Source of the DNA: Mucilaginibacter saanensis
GTDB taxonomy: Bacteria; Bacteroidota; Bacteroidia; Sphingobacteriales; Sphingobacteriaceae
Assembly (NCBI RefSeq): GCF_014200575.1
Contig: NZ_JACHBZ010000007.1
Coordinates: 62,001-126,000 of the forward strand
Direction of reading: 5' to 3'
DNA length: 64,000 nucleotides
Under the pieces are notes generated by a model. That model was not told where the DNA came from. It was given only the letters and a program-made list of their open reading frames with translations, and ran no database searches. Positions within the stretch are counted from its first letter, which is position 1. The number at the start of each line of letters is the position of its first letter. Below are positions 1 through 8,698 of the stretch, piece by piece. The position numbers were made by a program, and so were the translations under genes.

Positions 1-2713
1 GCCATAATGATAAAAAGGCACCCGAAATAGCCAGCGGCACGGTAAGCATCACAATAAACGGATCCATAAAGCTTTCAAATTGTGCCGCCAGTACCAGGTA
101 TATGAGCAACAGGGCAAAACCAAAGGCAAACAAAATGTTTGACGAGCCCTCGGCGTAATCACGTGAAGGGCCGCTGAGCGCCGTGCTAAAGGTGTCATCA
201 AGCAGGCTGGCCGCTATGCGGTCCATTTCTTTAATACCATCGCCTACGGTACGGCCCGGGGCCAAGCCTGCTGATACGGTGGCAGATTTATAGCGGTTAA
301 AGTGGTAAATGGCCGGAGGGGTTGCGCCTTCGGTAACCTTTACTACGTTATCCAACTGCACAAGGCCTCCTTTTGAACTGCGCAGGTACACGGATTTAAG
401 GTCAAGCGGCTGATCACGGTTGGCTCTGTCAACCTGGGCTATTACCTGGTATTGTTTCCCGTTGATCAGAAAGTAATCTAAACGACCGGCGCTGTAATAC
501 AGCTGCAAGGTTTGTGCTATATCATCAACAGATACCCGGAGGTCACGTGCGCGGTCCCGGTCGGTGATTACCCGTAATTCGGGTTTGGTAAATTTTAGGT
601 TCACATCCGACCCCTGGAAAACCGGACTCTTGGATACCTCTGCAAAAAACTGGGGCAATATCTTACGGATCTTTTCAAAATCCTGGTTTTGTATTACATA
701 CTGAACCGGCAGCGAAGTACGCGCACCGCTACCGCCGCCGCTGATGGTTTGCTCCTGTATCACAATGGCGCGGGCATCGGGCATACGGGTTAGCTTTTTA
801 CTCAGCCAGTCGGCCAGCTGTTGCTGGGTACGGCCGCCGGGGCCACGTTCATCAGGGGCAACTAAACCGATACGGCCAAAGCCGGAATTGGCCGAGCCGC
901 CGCCAAATGACGGGGAAACTATTTCGAAGTTAACCTTTGCCTCTGGTATCGAATCATCAACCAGTTTGGATACCTTATCCATGTATTTGGTCATGTACTC
1001 ATAAGTAGCACCCTCTGATCCGGTAACGCTGTAACGCAGCAAACTACGGTCATCAAGTGGAGCAAGCTCCGATGGGATAACCCGTACCAGCACGCCTATG
1101 ATGATTAACGATACCGCCAGTATAACAAACGATACCCAGCGTACCTTCATAAACTTAACCAGCGTTTGGGTATACGAGTTGGTCATGTTTACAAAAAAGG
1201 GTTCTGTTTTTTCGTAGAACTTTGATTTTTTGTTGTTCTTGCGGATCAGCTTTACGTTCAGCATCGGTGTTAATGACAGCGATACAAAGGCTGATATGAG
1301 TACCGCGCCGGCCACCACCACGGCAAACTCACGGAACAACCTGCCGGTAAATCCCTGCAAAAATACGATTGGTAAAAACACTGCCGCCAGGGTAACGGAT
1401 GTGGATACTACCGCAAAAAATATCTCGGCCGAGCCTTCAAAAGCGGCCTTGCGGATAGCCATACCGGCCTCTACCTTTTTGTAAATATTCTCTGTTACCA
1501 CAATACCATCATCAACCACCAGGCCGGTTGCCAGTACAATGCCCAGCAGGGTTAATATGTTGATGGAGAAACCAAAAATATACATGATAAAGAAGGCCCC
1601 GATTAATGATACGGGTATATCTATCAGCGGGCGAAAAGCGATAAGCCAGTCGCGGAAGAACAGATAAATAATAATAACCACCAGTATAAAGGATATAACA
1701 AGTGTTTCCTGAACTTCGGTGATGGACTGATTGATGAACCGGGTATTATCCAGCGCTACATTTACTTTAATATCCGGGGGGAGGTCCTTTTTGATCTGGT
1801 CCAGCCGCTTGTAAAAATCTTTGGCTATCTGCACATAGTTGGCTCCTGGCTGAGGTACAATGGCGAGGCCTATCATGGGTACGCCGGATTCTTTAAAAAT
1901 GGTTTCCTCGTTAGCCGATCCTAAGGTGGCATAGCCAATATCCTTAAGTCGGATTACCCGGTTACTGTCTGAACGGATGATCAGGTCGTTAAAATCTTTT
2001 TCGGTTGATAGTTTTCCAAGCGCACGGATAGTAACTTCGGTGTTGTTGCCCTCAATTTTACCAGCGGGCAACTCTACGTTTTCTTTAGCCAGTGCAGCAC
2101 CAATATCAGTAGCAGTTAAGCCCTGTGCAGTTAGTTTATTAGGATCAATCCACAGGCGCATGGCATACTGGCGTTGGCCCTGTATATTAATGGTACTCAC
2201 GCCGGGGATGGTTTGCAGGCCTTCCTGCAATACGTTTTCGGCATAATCATCCAACTGATTAATGTTACGGGTATTACTCTGTACCTCCAGGGTGATGATC
2301 TGGTCGGCGCTGGCATCGGCCTTGGTAACTACCGGAGGTGCATCAATATCCTGTGGCAACTGGCGCTGGGCCTGGCCAACCTTATCACGTACATCATTGG
2401 CTGCGGTTTCCAGATCGGCATCCAGATCAAACTCCACAGTAATATTGCTGGCACCCACAGAACTGGTTGATGACAGGTTGCGGATACCCGGAACACCATT
2501 GATGGCTTTTTCAAGCGGCTCAGTGATCTGTGATTCAATTACATCTGCATTGGCGCCAGCGTAACTGGTTGATACCGAAATAATAGGCGGGTCAACGGAA
2601 GGAAAATCACGTACCCCTAAAAATTTGTAGCCTATAATACCGAACACCACAATAACTACTGACATTACGGTGGCCAGTACCGGCCTTTTTATACTAACTG
2701 AGGATAAACTCAT
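1..2713 (-). CDS. RND efflux transporter permease (AcrB/MexF, HAE1-like), 3' part missing
   Basis: Inner-membrane proton-driven pump subunit that exports drugs or other hydrophobic compounds through a tripartite complex. I translated about 904 residues from the ATG at 2713. The N-terminus (MSLSSVSIKRPVLATVMS) is typical of AcrB-type pumps, followed by the first membrane helix, the porter domain, and a central block of membrane helices containing the conserved GLVVDDGIVV segment with the proton-relay aspartates. The gene runs off the window before the last helices; family members have about 1030-1050 residues. Its start lies 7 bp after the adaptor gene's stop, so it is the third gene of a marR-adaptor-pump operon. 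The family is certain; the substrate cannot be read. Confidence 0.95.
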   Translation of the reverse strand, partial: MSLSSVSIKRPVLATVMSVVIVVFGIIGYKFLGVRDFPSVDPPIISVSTSYAGANADVIESQITEPLEKAINGVPGIRNLSSTSSVGASNITVEFDLDADLETAANDVRDKVGQAQRQLPQDIDAPPVVTKADASADQIITLEVQSNTRNINQLDDYAENVLQEGLQTIPGVSTINIQGQRQYAMRLWIDPNKLTAQGLTATDIGAALAKENVELPAGKIEGNNTEVTIRALGKLSTEKDFNDLIIRSDSNRVIRLKDIGYATLGSANEETIFKESGVPMIGLAIVPQPGANYVQIAKDFYKRLDQIKKDLPPDIKVNVALDNTRFINQSITEVQETLVISFILVVIIIYLFFRDWLIAFRPLIDIPVSLIGAFFIMYIFGFSINILTLLGIVLATGLVVDDGIVVTENIYKKVEAGMAIRKAAFEGSAEIFFAVVSTSVTLAAVFLPIVFLQGFTGRLFREFAVVVAGAVLISAFVSLSLTPMLNVKLIRKNNKKSKFYEKTEPFFVNMTNSYTQTLVKFMKVRWVSFVILAVSLIIIGVLVRVIPSELAPLDDRSLLRYSVTGSEGATYEYMTKYMDKVSKLVDDSIPEAKVNFEIVSPSFGGGSANSGFGRIGLVAPDERGPGGRTQQQLADWLSKKLTRMPDARAIVIQEQTISGGGSGARTSLPVQYVIQNQDFEKIRKILPQFFAEVSKSPVFQGSDVNLKFTKPELRVITDRDRARDLRVSVDDIAQTLQLYYSAGRLDYFLINGKQYQVIAQVDRANRDQPLDLKSVYLRSSKGGLVQLDNVVKVTEGATPPAIYHFNRYKSATVSAGLAPGRTVGDGIKEMDRIAASLLDDTFSTALSGPSRDYAEGSSNILFAFGFALLLIYLVLAAQFESFMDPFIVMLTVPLAISGAFLSLW

Positions 2714-2720
2714 AGCTTGT

Positions 2721-3803
2721 TTACTTAATTACTTTAACAATTTTTAAAGGAACCTTTGCCCGCATCTGTATAAGGCCCGTTACCACCACACTATCGCCAG
2801 GCTTTAACCCGTCAATGATCTGTATTTTGGTATCGGTACGCATATCGGTTTTTACGGGCTTTGCCATGGCAACACCATTATGATAAACATAAACCAGGCT
2901 GCTTTTTAAATCGGGAATAACGGCCTCAGTTGGTAATAGAATGGTTTTGGGTATTTGGTCAAGCGTTAAATTTATTTTGGCGAAGCTTCCTGCCGTAAGC
3001 ACCCCTTTGGGGTTTGGCGCCTTGGCCCTAACCGTTATGGTACGCGATGCCACATCAATAGATGGTTCAATGGCATAAACCGTGGCTGTGAAGTTTTCCC
3101 TGGAGCTTTCGGTATTAAACCTGATCTTGCTGCCCGGGCTAATGATGGTTAAGTACCTTTCAGGCACCGAGAAGGTAACCTTTGCCGGATCAATATTAAC
3201 TAACTGCGCAATAGAAGCCTGCGGTGAAAGGTAACCACCGGGGCTCACATTTCTTAACCCAATAGTGCCCGAAAACGGTGCACGTACCTCGGTACGCGAT
3301 ATTTGAGCCTTGATCATGTCGCCCTGCGCTTTCAGGGAGTTCAGGGAGGTTAATGAAGTATCATATTCCTGCTGGCTTATGGCCTCTTTTTGCAATAGTA
3401 TTTTGTTACGATATTCGTTTTGCTGGGCCAGGGTTACTTGGTATTTTACCTGCTGCAATGATGCTTCCAGGTCCTGGTTATATACCTTAACCAGCAATTG
3501 CCCTTTTTGTACCTTGCTGCCCTCGGTAAAATATATGCCGGTAATGTTGCCCGCGGTTTGGCTCACCAGGTTTACTTTTTCGTTGGCATCAATTGACCCG
3601 GTTACATCAATAACGTTGTTTACGGCGGTATCCTTTACAATAAGTACGTTAACAGCCACGGGGCCGTTTTTGCGTTTGCCGCCCTTGCCGCCGGCAGCCA
3701 TAGCAGCAGCCGATTCTTTAGCGTTTTGGCTGAAAAACTTATTGTAAATTAAATAAGCAACCAGCAAAGCCAGTGCGGTGTAAATGATATACCTTGTTCT
3801 CAT
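2721..3803 (-). CDS. RND efflux periplasmic adaptor subunit (HlyD/MFP family)
   Basis: Membrane-fusion protein of 360 residues that links an RND pump to an outer-membrane channel. It has one N-terminal membrane anchor (about residues 7-23), a basic Gly/Lys-rich linker, a lipoyl-like half motif (GQLLVKVYNQDLEASLQQ), a short coiled hairpin, the second lipoyl half beginning TEVRAPFSGTIGL, then beta-barrel and membrane-proximal domains. It is followed 7 bp later by the pump gene and preceded 28 bp upstream by the MarR regulator, so the three are probably co-transcribed. Length and domain order are normal for MdtA/AcrA relatives. No outer-membrane TolC-like gene is visible within the window. Confidence 0.93.
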   Translation of the reverse strand: MRTRYIIYTALALLVAYLIYNKFFSQNAKESAAAMAAGGKGGKRKNGPVAVNVLIVKDTAVNNVIDVTGSIDANEKVNLVSQTAGNITGIYFTEGSKVQKGQLLVKVYNQDLEASLQQVKYQVTLAQQNEYRNKILLQKEAISQQEYDTSLTSLNSLKAQGDMIKAQISRTEVRAPFSGTIGLRNVSPGGYLSPQASIAQLVNIDPAKVTFSVPERYLTIISPGSKIRFNTESSRENFTATVYAIEPSIDVASRTITVRAKAPNPKGVLTAGSFAKINLTLDQIPKTILLPTEAVIPDLKSSLVYVYHNGVAMAKPVKTDMRTDTKIQIIDGLKPGDSVVVTGLIQMRAKVPLKIVKVIK

Positions 3804-3831
3804 ATTGAATCAATCATTTTTGTGATTTAGT

Positions 3832-4275
3832 TTAAAGCGGGTTGTTGGTTGGCTGCGGCTTTATATTGTTTTGCATCCGCAGCAGCACACTTTCAAATAT
3901 TTTCATATCAGCAGTTGATATGCCTTCGGTTATATTAGTATTGATGTTTTGAAAAGTAGCTACAATTTGAGGTACTGCCTGTTTAGCCTTTTCGGTAACT
4001 TTTATCAATTGTTCGCGGCGGTCATTGGGGTTATTTTCGCGGTAAACAAAGCCTTTTGCGCTAAGCAGGTTTATAATGCTTACCATAGCCGACTTATCTT
4101 TCCCCAGTATTTGCGCCAGCGCCTTTTGCGATAACTGCCCGTCATGGTAACAAATAAGCGACAATATATAATGATACCGGGTTACGTTTAAATGGGCAGT
4201 ATGCCTGGCTAATACGTTTTGGTATAATTTGCCAATACGTATCAGCTTGCGTGATATAGGTTCAATTAATTGCAT
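3832..4275 (-). CDS. MarR family transcriptional regulator
   Basis: Winged-helix repressor of 147 residues, probably controlling the adjacent efflux operon. The central HTH (residues near SQKALAQILGKDKSAMVSIINLL) and the wing with NPNDRREQLIKVTEKA are typical of MarR. The frame stays open to an ATG at 4323, giving 16 extra hydrophobic and Cys/Tyr-rich residues, but I prefer the ATG at 4275 because the protein then begins MQLIEPISRKL, as in related proteins, and a TAnnTTTG promoter element lies at 4289-4296, between the two candidate starts. It is transcribed divergently from the M61 peptidase gene, and no obvious palindromic operator could be identified. Confidence 0.9.
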   Translation of the reverse strand: MQLIEPISRKLIRIGKLYQNVLARHTAHLNVTRYHYILSLICYHDGQLSQKALAQILGKDKSAMVSIINLLSAKGFVYRENNPNDRREQLIKVTEKAKQAVPQIVATFQNINTNITEGISTADMKIFESVLLRMQNNIKPQPTNNPL

Positions 4276-4288
4276 AGTAATACAGTAG

Positions 4289-4296
4289 CAAACATA
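4289..4296 (-). promoter_or_regulatory. Candidate -7 promoter element (TATGTTTG) of the marR-efflux operon
   Basis: On the minus strand this reads TATGTTTG, a perfect match to the Bacteroidota -7 consensus TAnnTTTG. The expected start of transcription would be about 7 nt downstream, just before the ATG at 4275. No TTG is found at the usual 19-21 nt upstream, so only one half of the promoter is supported. Confidence 0.35.
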
Positions 4297-4396
4297 AGCA
4301 GTTGCGTATAATAATAGTTGCATGTATCAACCATTTTACAACTGCCTGTTTCGGGGATAAATATTTTAGAACCTATAATTTTTTTAAATTGCGCCC

Positions 4397-6199
4397 ATGA
4401 AATCAATTAGGCCTATCGTTATATTGTCTATAATGCTACTTTTTATGAATCTATCCGTCAGTGAGGCGCAAACCACAGCCAACATATCCTATACCGTTTC
4501 GTTTCCGGAAGCACAGGCGCATTATGCTGATATCGAAATGCATATTTCGGGCTTAAAGCAAAATGTACTTGACCTCAAAATGCCGGTGTGGACACCTGGC
4601 TCATACCTGGTAAGGGAGTATGCCAAAAATATCGAATCATTTAGCGCGGAGGCCGGGGGCAAGCCGGTTGCCGCACCCAAGATCAATAAAAACACCTGGC
4701 GCATTGCCGTTAAGGGTAAAACCGCAGTAACGGTTAAATACCGGGTATATGCTAACGAAATATCGGTACGTACCAGCTATATTGATGCTTCGCATGGCTT
4801 CCTGTCAAGCTCGGGCATCTTTATTTACCCCGCCAATATGCTGCACCAGCCATCAACCATACATATTAAGCCATACCAAAACTGGGCTAAGGTTTCAACC
4901 AGCCTTGAAATGGTTAACGGCGATCCGTTTACGCTGCGTGCTCCTAATTACGATATCCTGTTTGATTCGCCTATTGAAGTGGGTAACCAGGATGTTTTTG
5001 GGTTTGATGCATCGGGCGTAAAGTATGAGATATGCATGTATGGAGGCGGTAACTACGATAAGGAGCGCCTTAAAAAAGACGTACACAAAATTGTAGAGCA
5101 GGAAGCTGCCATTTATGGCGAAAACCCCAACAAACATTACGTTTTTATAGTACATAATCATTTAAGGGGCGGCGGCGGCCTGGAGCACCTGAGCTCAACG
5201 GTTTTAGGGGCATCGCGCGATGCTTATGGTACCGACAAGGGGTACCAGAGCTTTTTGGGTCTGGTGGCACATGAGCATTTTCATTTATGGAATGTGAAGC
5301 GTTTACGCCCTATTGTTTTAGGTCCGTTTGATTATGATAACGAAAACTATACCACCAACCTTTGGATAGCCGAAGGCTTTACCGAATACTACCAGGAAAT
5401 TATAGTGAGGCGTACCAATCTTTATTCGCCGGAAAACTACCTTGATCAGCTGGCTGGCGAGTTTAATATACTGGAAAACCTGCCTGGCAAAAATGTACAA
5501 ACCGTTGCCGAATCGAGCTTTGATGCCTGGATTAAGGCGTACCGCCCTAACGAGAATTCCAACAATACCACCATATCATACTATAATAAAGGAGCCATTA
5601 TTGGGATGATGCTTGACCTGGAGATCATTAACGATAGCAAAGGCTTACATTCATTGGATGATGTAATGAAATACATGTACACGGAATACTATAAGACCAA
5701 AAAACGCGGCTATACCGATGCTGAGTTTAAACAGGGCTTTGAAAAATTTGCCGGTAAAAAGCTTGATGATTTTTATAAAAACTACATCAACGGCTTAACC
5801 CCGGTTGACTATAATAAATACCTGGGCTATGCGGGCTACAAAATAACTGACGAGCTGGCCGACAACAACGACCCTGCCCTGGGCCTCACTACGGTAACCA
5901 CAGCCAATAAAAAGGTTATTGTTACCAGTGTTTCACGTGGAACAAGTGCCTATATTGACGGTATTAATGTTAACGACGAACTGGCCGCCATTGATGATAA
6001 TCTTATCACAGATGCATCAAGCATGTTAAACGGTAAAAAGACTGGCGATAAAATAAATGTAGGTATCATTCGTGATGGTTTACCGCTTACACTACCGGTT
6101 ACCTTATTGAAAAGCACAAGAGTTAAATATAAAATTGAACCGGTTGATAACGCTACCCCGCAACAATTGCTGGTGCGCAAAAAATGGCTGAGTTTATAA
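4397..6199 (+). CDS. M61 family zinc metallopeptidase with PDZ domain (glycyl aminopeptidase-like)
   Basis: Secreted or periplasmic aminopeptidase of 600 residues. Signal peptide at residues 1-25 (ending near SVSEAQ). The N-terminal beta domain holds the family signature MPVWTPGSYLVREYAKN. The zinc site is H292-E-H-F-H296, followed about 33 residues later by the third ligand glutamate in LWIAEGFTEYY. The C-terminal portion (about 495-590) is a PDZ-like domain (RGTSAYIDGINVNDELAAI). This architecture and length match bacterial M61 glycyl aminopeptidases, which prefer N-terminal Gly or Ala. The gene is monocistronic: divergent from marR and closed by a strong hairpin at 6216-6252. Confidence 0.93.
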   Translation: MKSIRPIVILSIMLLFMNLSVSEAQTTANISYTVSFPEAQAHYADIEMHISGLKQNVLDLKMPVWTPGSYLVREYAKNIESFSAEAGGKPVAAPKINKNTWRIAVKGKTAVTVKYRVYANEISVRTSYIDASHGFLSSSGIFIYPANMLHQPSTIHIKPYQNWAKVSTSLEMVNGDPFTLRAPNYDILFDSPIEVGNQDVFGFDASGVKYEICMYGGGNYDKERLKKDVHKIVEQEAAIYGENPNKHYVFIVHNHLRGGGGLEHLSSTVLGASRDAYGTDKGYQSFLGLVAHEHFHLWNVKRLRPIVLGPFDYDNENYTTNLWIAEGFTEYYQEIIVRRTNLYSPENYLDQLAGEFNILENLPGKNVQTVAESSFDAWIKAYRPNENSNNTTISYYNKGAIIGMMLDLEIINDSKGLHSLDDVMKYMYTEYYKTKKRGYTDAEFKQGFEKFAGKKLDDFYKNYINGLTPVDYNKYLGYAGYKITDELADNNDPALGLTTVTTANKKVIVTSVSRGTSAYIDGINVNDELAAIDDNLITDASSMLNGKKTGDKINVGIIRDGLPLTLPVTLLKSTRVKYKIEPVDNATPQQLLVRKKWLSL

Positions 6200-6215
6200 T
6201 ATACATTTTGCAGAT

Positions 6216-6252
6216 AAAAAGGGAGGTGCAGTACATGTGCCTCCCTTTTTTT
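6216..6252 (+). terminator. Rho-independent terminator after the M61 peptidase gene
   Basis: AAAAAGGGAGG is complemented by CCTCCCTTTTT across a short loop, with a T-run on the plus strand. It lies 17 bp after the stop codon. Confidence 0.85.
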
Positions 6253-6299
6253 AGCCCTCCTGTTAATAATCCCCGGCATAAATTATATTTTTATAGCTT

Positions 6300-7625
6300 A
6301 TGCCATCAGCAGCAGCTTTAAAAAAAATCAGGCCCATACAGCTTATTGCCGTAATTTTCTTTACCGTTTCCGGCGGCCCCTACGGGCTTGAACCTTTACT
6401 GAGCTATGCCGGCGATCATGGTGCCTTGGTTATATTGCTGCTAACGCCTTTACTTTGGGATGTGCCTGCCATATTTACTGTAATGGAACTTAACAGCATG
6501 ATGCCCATAACGGGTGGTTACTATAAATGGGTAAAATATGCGCTGGGTACACGCTGGGGCTTTTATGAGGGCTGGTGGACCTGGCTTTACACCTTTGTTG
6601 ACCTGGCTATATACCCCGTTTTGTTTGTACAGTATGCGTCGTTTTTCTTCCCAGTTTTGCTGCAGTACCAGGTGCCGGTTTGTTTACTTATTATATGGGC
6701 ATCAGCAGGGTTAAACATATTGGGCATTGTGCCGGTAGGCAAGGTATCGTTGTTTTTAAGTGCTGCTGTACTGGCTCCGGTTATTATTTTAATTGTGCTG
6801 GCTATTTATCATCACGGTGGTAGCCTGTCGGTACCGGCGCCATCGTTAAAAGGTGTCACTTTTCCATCGTTTGGGATGACCTTATACACCGTAATGTGGA
6901 ACTGCCTGGGCTGGGATAATATTACTACCTATGCCGAGGAGGTTGAAAAACCGGTACGTTCCTACATGGTATCTATGATTATTGCTTTTGTGCTGGTTAT
7001 GGTGGTTTATGTTTTTATTACCTGGGTGGCCCAGCAATCGGGTATTAACCATGAGGTTTTAACTAACGACGGATTTCCGGCGCTGGGCGTGCTTATTGGC
7101 GGGCACTGGCTGGGTATTGCAATTGCGGCCGGTGGTATGTCCAGTACGCTGGGTATTTATTCGGCTGTGTTGTTATCCGTATCGCGGGTGCCGCAGGTGA
7201 TGTCTGATGATCATTTACTGCCCGCGGGATTAAATAAGCTGCACCGTAAGTTCAGAACGCCATATATATCCATTATAGTTTGCTCGCTGGTGGTTAGTTT
7301 AATGATACTATGGTCCTTTGCCGATCTGCTTATTATTGATGTAACCGTTTACGGGGCGGGTTTGTCGCTTGAGTATATTGCGCTGGTAAAACTCAGAAAA
7401 ACGCAACCGGATAAAGCGCGGCCGTTCCGTATCCCTTTAAGTACCACGGGGCTTTGCCTGGTATTGTTATTGCCTTTTATAGTATATGCGGTTGCGTTGA
7501 GCGGTGCGCTATCATCAACCCCCGAGGCTTTAAAGGCTGCTGCATTTGCCATAACTGCATTGTTAAGCGCCGAATTGGTATGGCGTATTATTTTAATCAA
7601 CAAGCCACATTTAAAAAAAGGGTAG
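6300..7625 (+). CDS. APC family amino acid permease
   Basis: Integral membrane amino acid/polyamine-organocation transporter of 441 residues with about 12 hydrophobic helices. The first helix contains the unwound TVSGGPYGLEPL segment that contacts substrate in APC transporters, and the region near residues 60-75 (MPITGGYYKWVKYALG) is the second family hallmark. A further conserved stretch is NCLGWDNITTYAEEVEKP. It most resembles the amino acid/polyamine transporter I group seen in many Bacteroidota and plants. Substrate is not inferable. It stands alone between a terminator and a convergent receiver-like gene 36 bp away. Confidence 0.9.
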   Translation: MPSAAALKKIRPIQLIAVIFFTVSGGPYGLEPLLSYAGDHGALVILLLTPLLWDVPAIFTVMELNSMMPITGGYYKWVKYALGTRWGFYEGWWTWLYTFVDLAIYPVLFVQYASFFFPVLLQYQVPVCLLIIWASAGLNILGIVPVGKVSLFLSAAVLAPVIILIVLAIYHHGGSLSVPAPSLKGVTFPSFGMTLYTVMWNCLGWDNITTYAEEVEKPVRSYMVSMIIAFVLVMVVYVFITWVAQQSGINHEVLTNDGFPALGVLIGGHWLGIAIAAGGMSSTLGIYSAVLLSVSRVPQVMSDDHLLPAGLNKLHRKFRTPYISIIVCSLVVSLMILWSFADLLIIDVTVYGAGLSLEYIALVKLRKTQPDKARPFRIPLSTTGLCLVLLLPFIVYAVALSGALSSTPEALKAAAFAITALLSAELVWRIILINKPHLKKG

Positions 7626-7661
7626 TTTAATTGATTATATAGCGGGTGCGCGTAAAGCTTG

Positions 7662-8075
7662 TTAATGTGAAACCTTAGCCAGTAGACTGGTAAGAGAAGC
7701 ATCAAAAATACCTGAAATAACACTGGTTAAACTTTTGCTTTCGGCCGGCTTTTTAAAATCTTCCGGGTAAAAAATATGATCAACCCCAAGGGCTTTCAGG
7801 AGGCTATCCGTTTTGGTGTGGGCCTTGCTTTTATAGCAGCAAACCTTTATTTTATTATATGCTGGATTGGCACCCATGCGGCGCAATATTTTTTCAATAT
7901 CATTTGCCAGGTAGTCATAGTCAAAAATAATGAGATTGGGTTGCTGCTCATGTATGGTTGGAAAGATACAGCCCACGGTAAAAATATGCCTGAAAAGTTT
8001 GTTATTCGGCAGTAAATCAACCGAAAAGGTATCGGGAGCAACCAACAACACATTTTTAGATCGGACGCGGATCAT
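7662..8075 (-). CDS. Response-regulator receiver-like protein (stand-alone, degenerate)
   Basis: Protein of 137 residues with an alpha/beta receiver-like fold: an opening strand NVLLVAPD, a strand QPNLIIFDYDYL whose first Asp is at the phospho-acceptor position, and a strand KVCCYKSKAH near the position of the switch Thr and Lys. The usual acidic pair after strand 1 is replaced by APD, so phosphorylation is doubtful. There is no output domain. Related proteins of this size occur in Sphingobacteriaceae as orphan receivers. The upstream 330 bp is non-coding. Function unknown; assignment rests on pattern only. Confidence 0.6.
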   Translation of the reverse strand: MIRVRSKNVLLVAPDTFSVDLLPNNKLFRHIFTVGCIFPTIHEQQPNLIIFDYDYLANDIEKILRRMGANPAYNKIKVCCYKSKAHTKTDSLLKALGVDHIFYPEDFKKPAESKSLTSVISGIFDASLTSLLAKVSH

Positions 8076-8404
8076 AATCAGCTAAGTAAACGGACTTAAA
8101 ATTAAACCATAAATATCGTGCGGACAAAATATTACCCTTAATTGTAATAATATTGATACAAAACTCAACCGTTAGCTGTGTAAATAGCTGCTATACAGTG
8201 GGTTGTTTTTCTTTTATAAATATTAAATTAATTTCAAGGTAAATTGAGCATCTTGTGATCGTGGCCTTAAAATATTACTATGTTAGATTATGTGATCAAA
8301 GCAGCCTTATTACGATTCAGAAACTGCTTTTGTTGCCCTATTATTTTGATATTATTGAATAATTTAAGGTAACTTGTTTTGTTTAATCTAAACCTTGAAA
8401 TTAT
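8076..8404. other. Gene-free divergent intergenic region
   Basis: AT-rich DNA between the receiver-like gene on the minus strand and the small membrane protein on the plus strand. I see no coding frame and no convincing promoter pair. The only structure is a weak AATATTAC / GTAATAATATT inverted repeat near 8128-8155. Confidence 0.5.
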
Positions 8405-8614
8405 ATGGCTACTCCCGAATTGCTGCTTTTACTCATTCCGGTTATTTACCTTATCGGTGCTGTTGTTTTGATTTTTGTAACAAGACTGATTTTCAGCATT
8501 CCCACTTTTTTAAGGTATCAGAAAGCACAAACTAAATTGCTATCTGAAATTGCGCTAAAAAATGGCGTGGAAGTAGACAGAATAACCGAAATTTTGAATG
8601 GGATAAACAAATAA
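8405..8614 (+). CDS. Small membrane protein, unknown function
   Basis: Protein of 69 residues with one long hydrophobic helix at residues 5-30 (LLLLLIPVIYLIGAVVLIFV), then a basic amphipathic region and a hydrophilic tail (VEVDRITEILNGINK). I do not recognise a named family. ATG start, 330 bp of leader DNA and a strong hairpin after the gene support it being a real single-gene transcript. Confidence 0.6.
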   Translation: MATPELLLLLIPVIYLIGAVVLIFVTRLIFSIPTFLRYQKAQTKLLSEIALKNGVEVDRITEILNGINK

Positions 8615-8636
8615 AACAAGTGTGGTTAGCAAAAGA

Positions 8637-8674
8637 AAAGCCTGTTCTCAGTATAAATATTGAGAACAGGCTTT
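8637..8674. terminator. Bidirectional terminator between the small membrane protein gene and gltX
   Basis: Perfect 14-bp arms (AAAGCCTGTTCTCA and its complement) with a 10-nt loop. Flanking A and T runs let it work for both convergent genes. Confidence 0.85.
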
Positions 8675-8698
8675 CGCTATGCATTGATGAAACCTTAA

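Noticed and set aside
744..1004. Plus-strand open frames inside the RND pump gene region (and similar ones through the window)
   Set aside because: They lie antisense to strong minus-strand coding sequence and have no family features.
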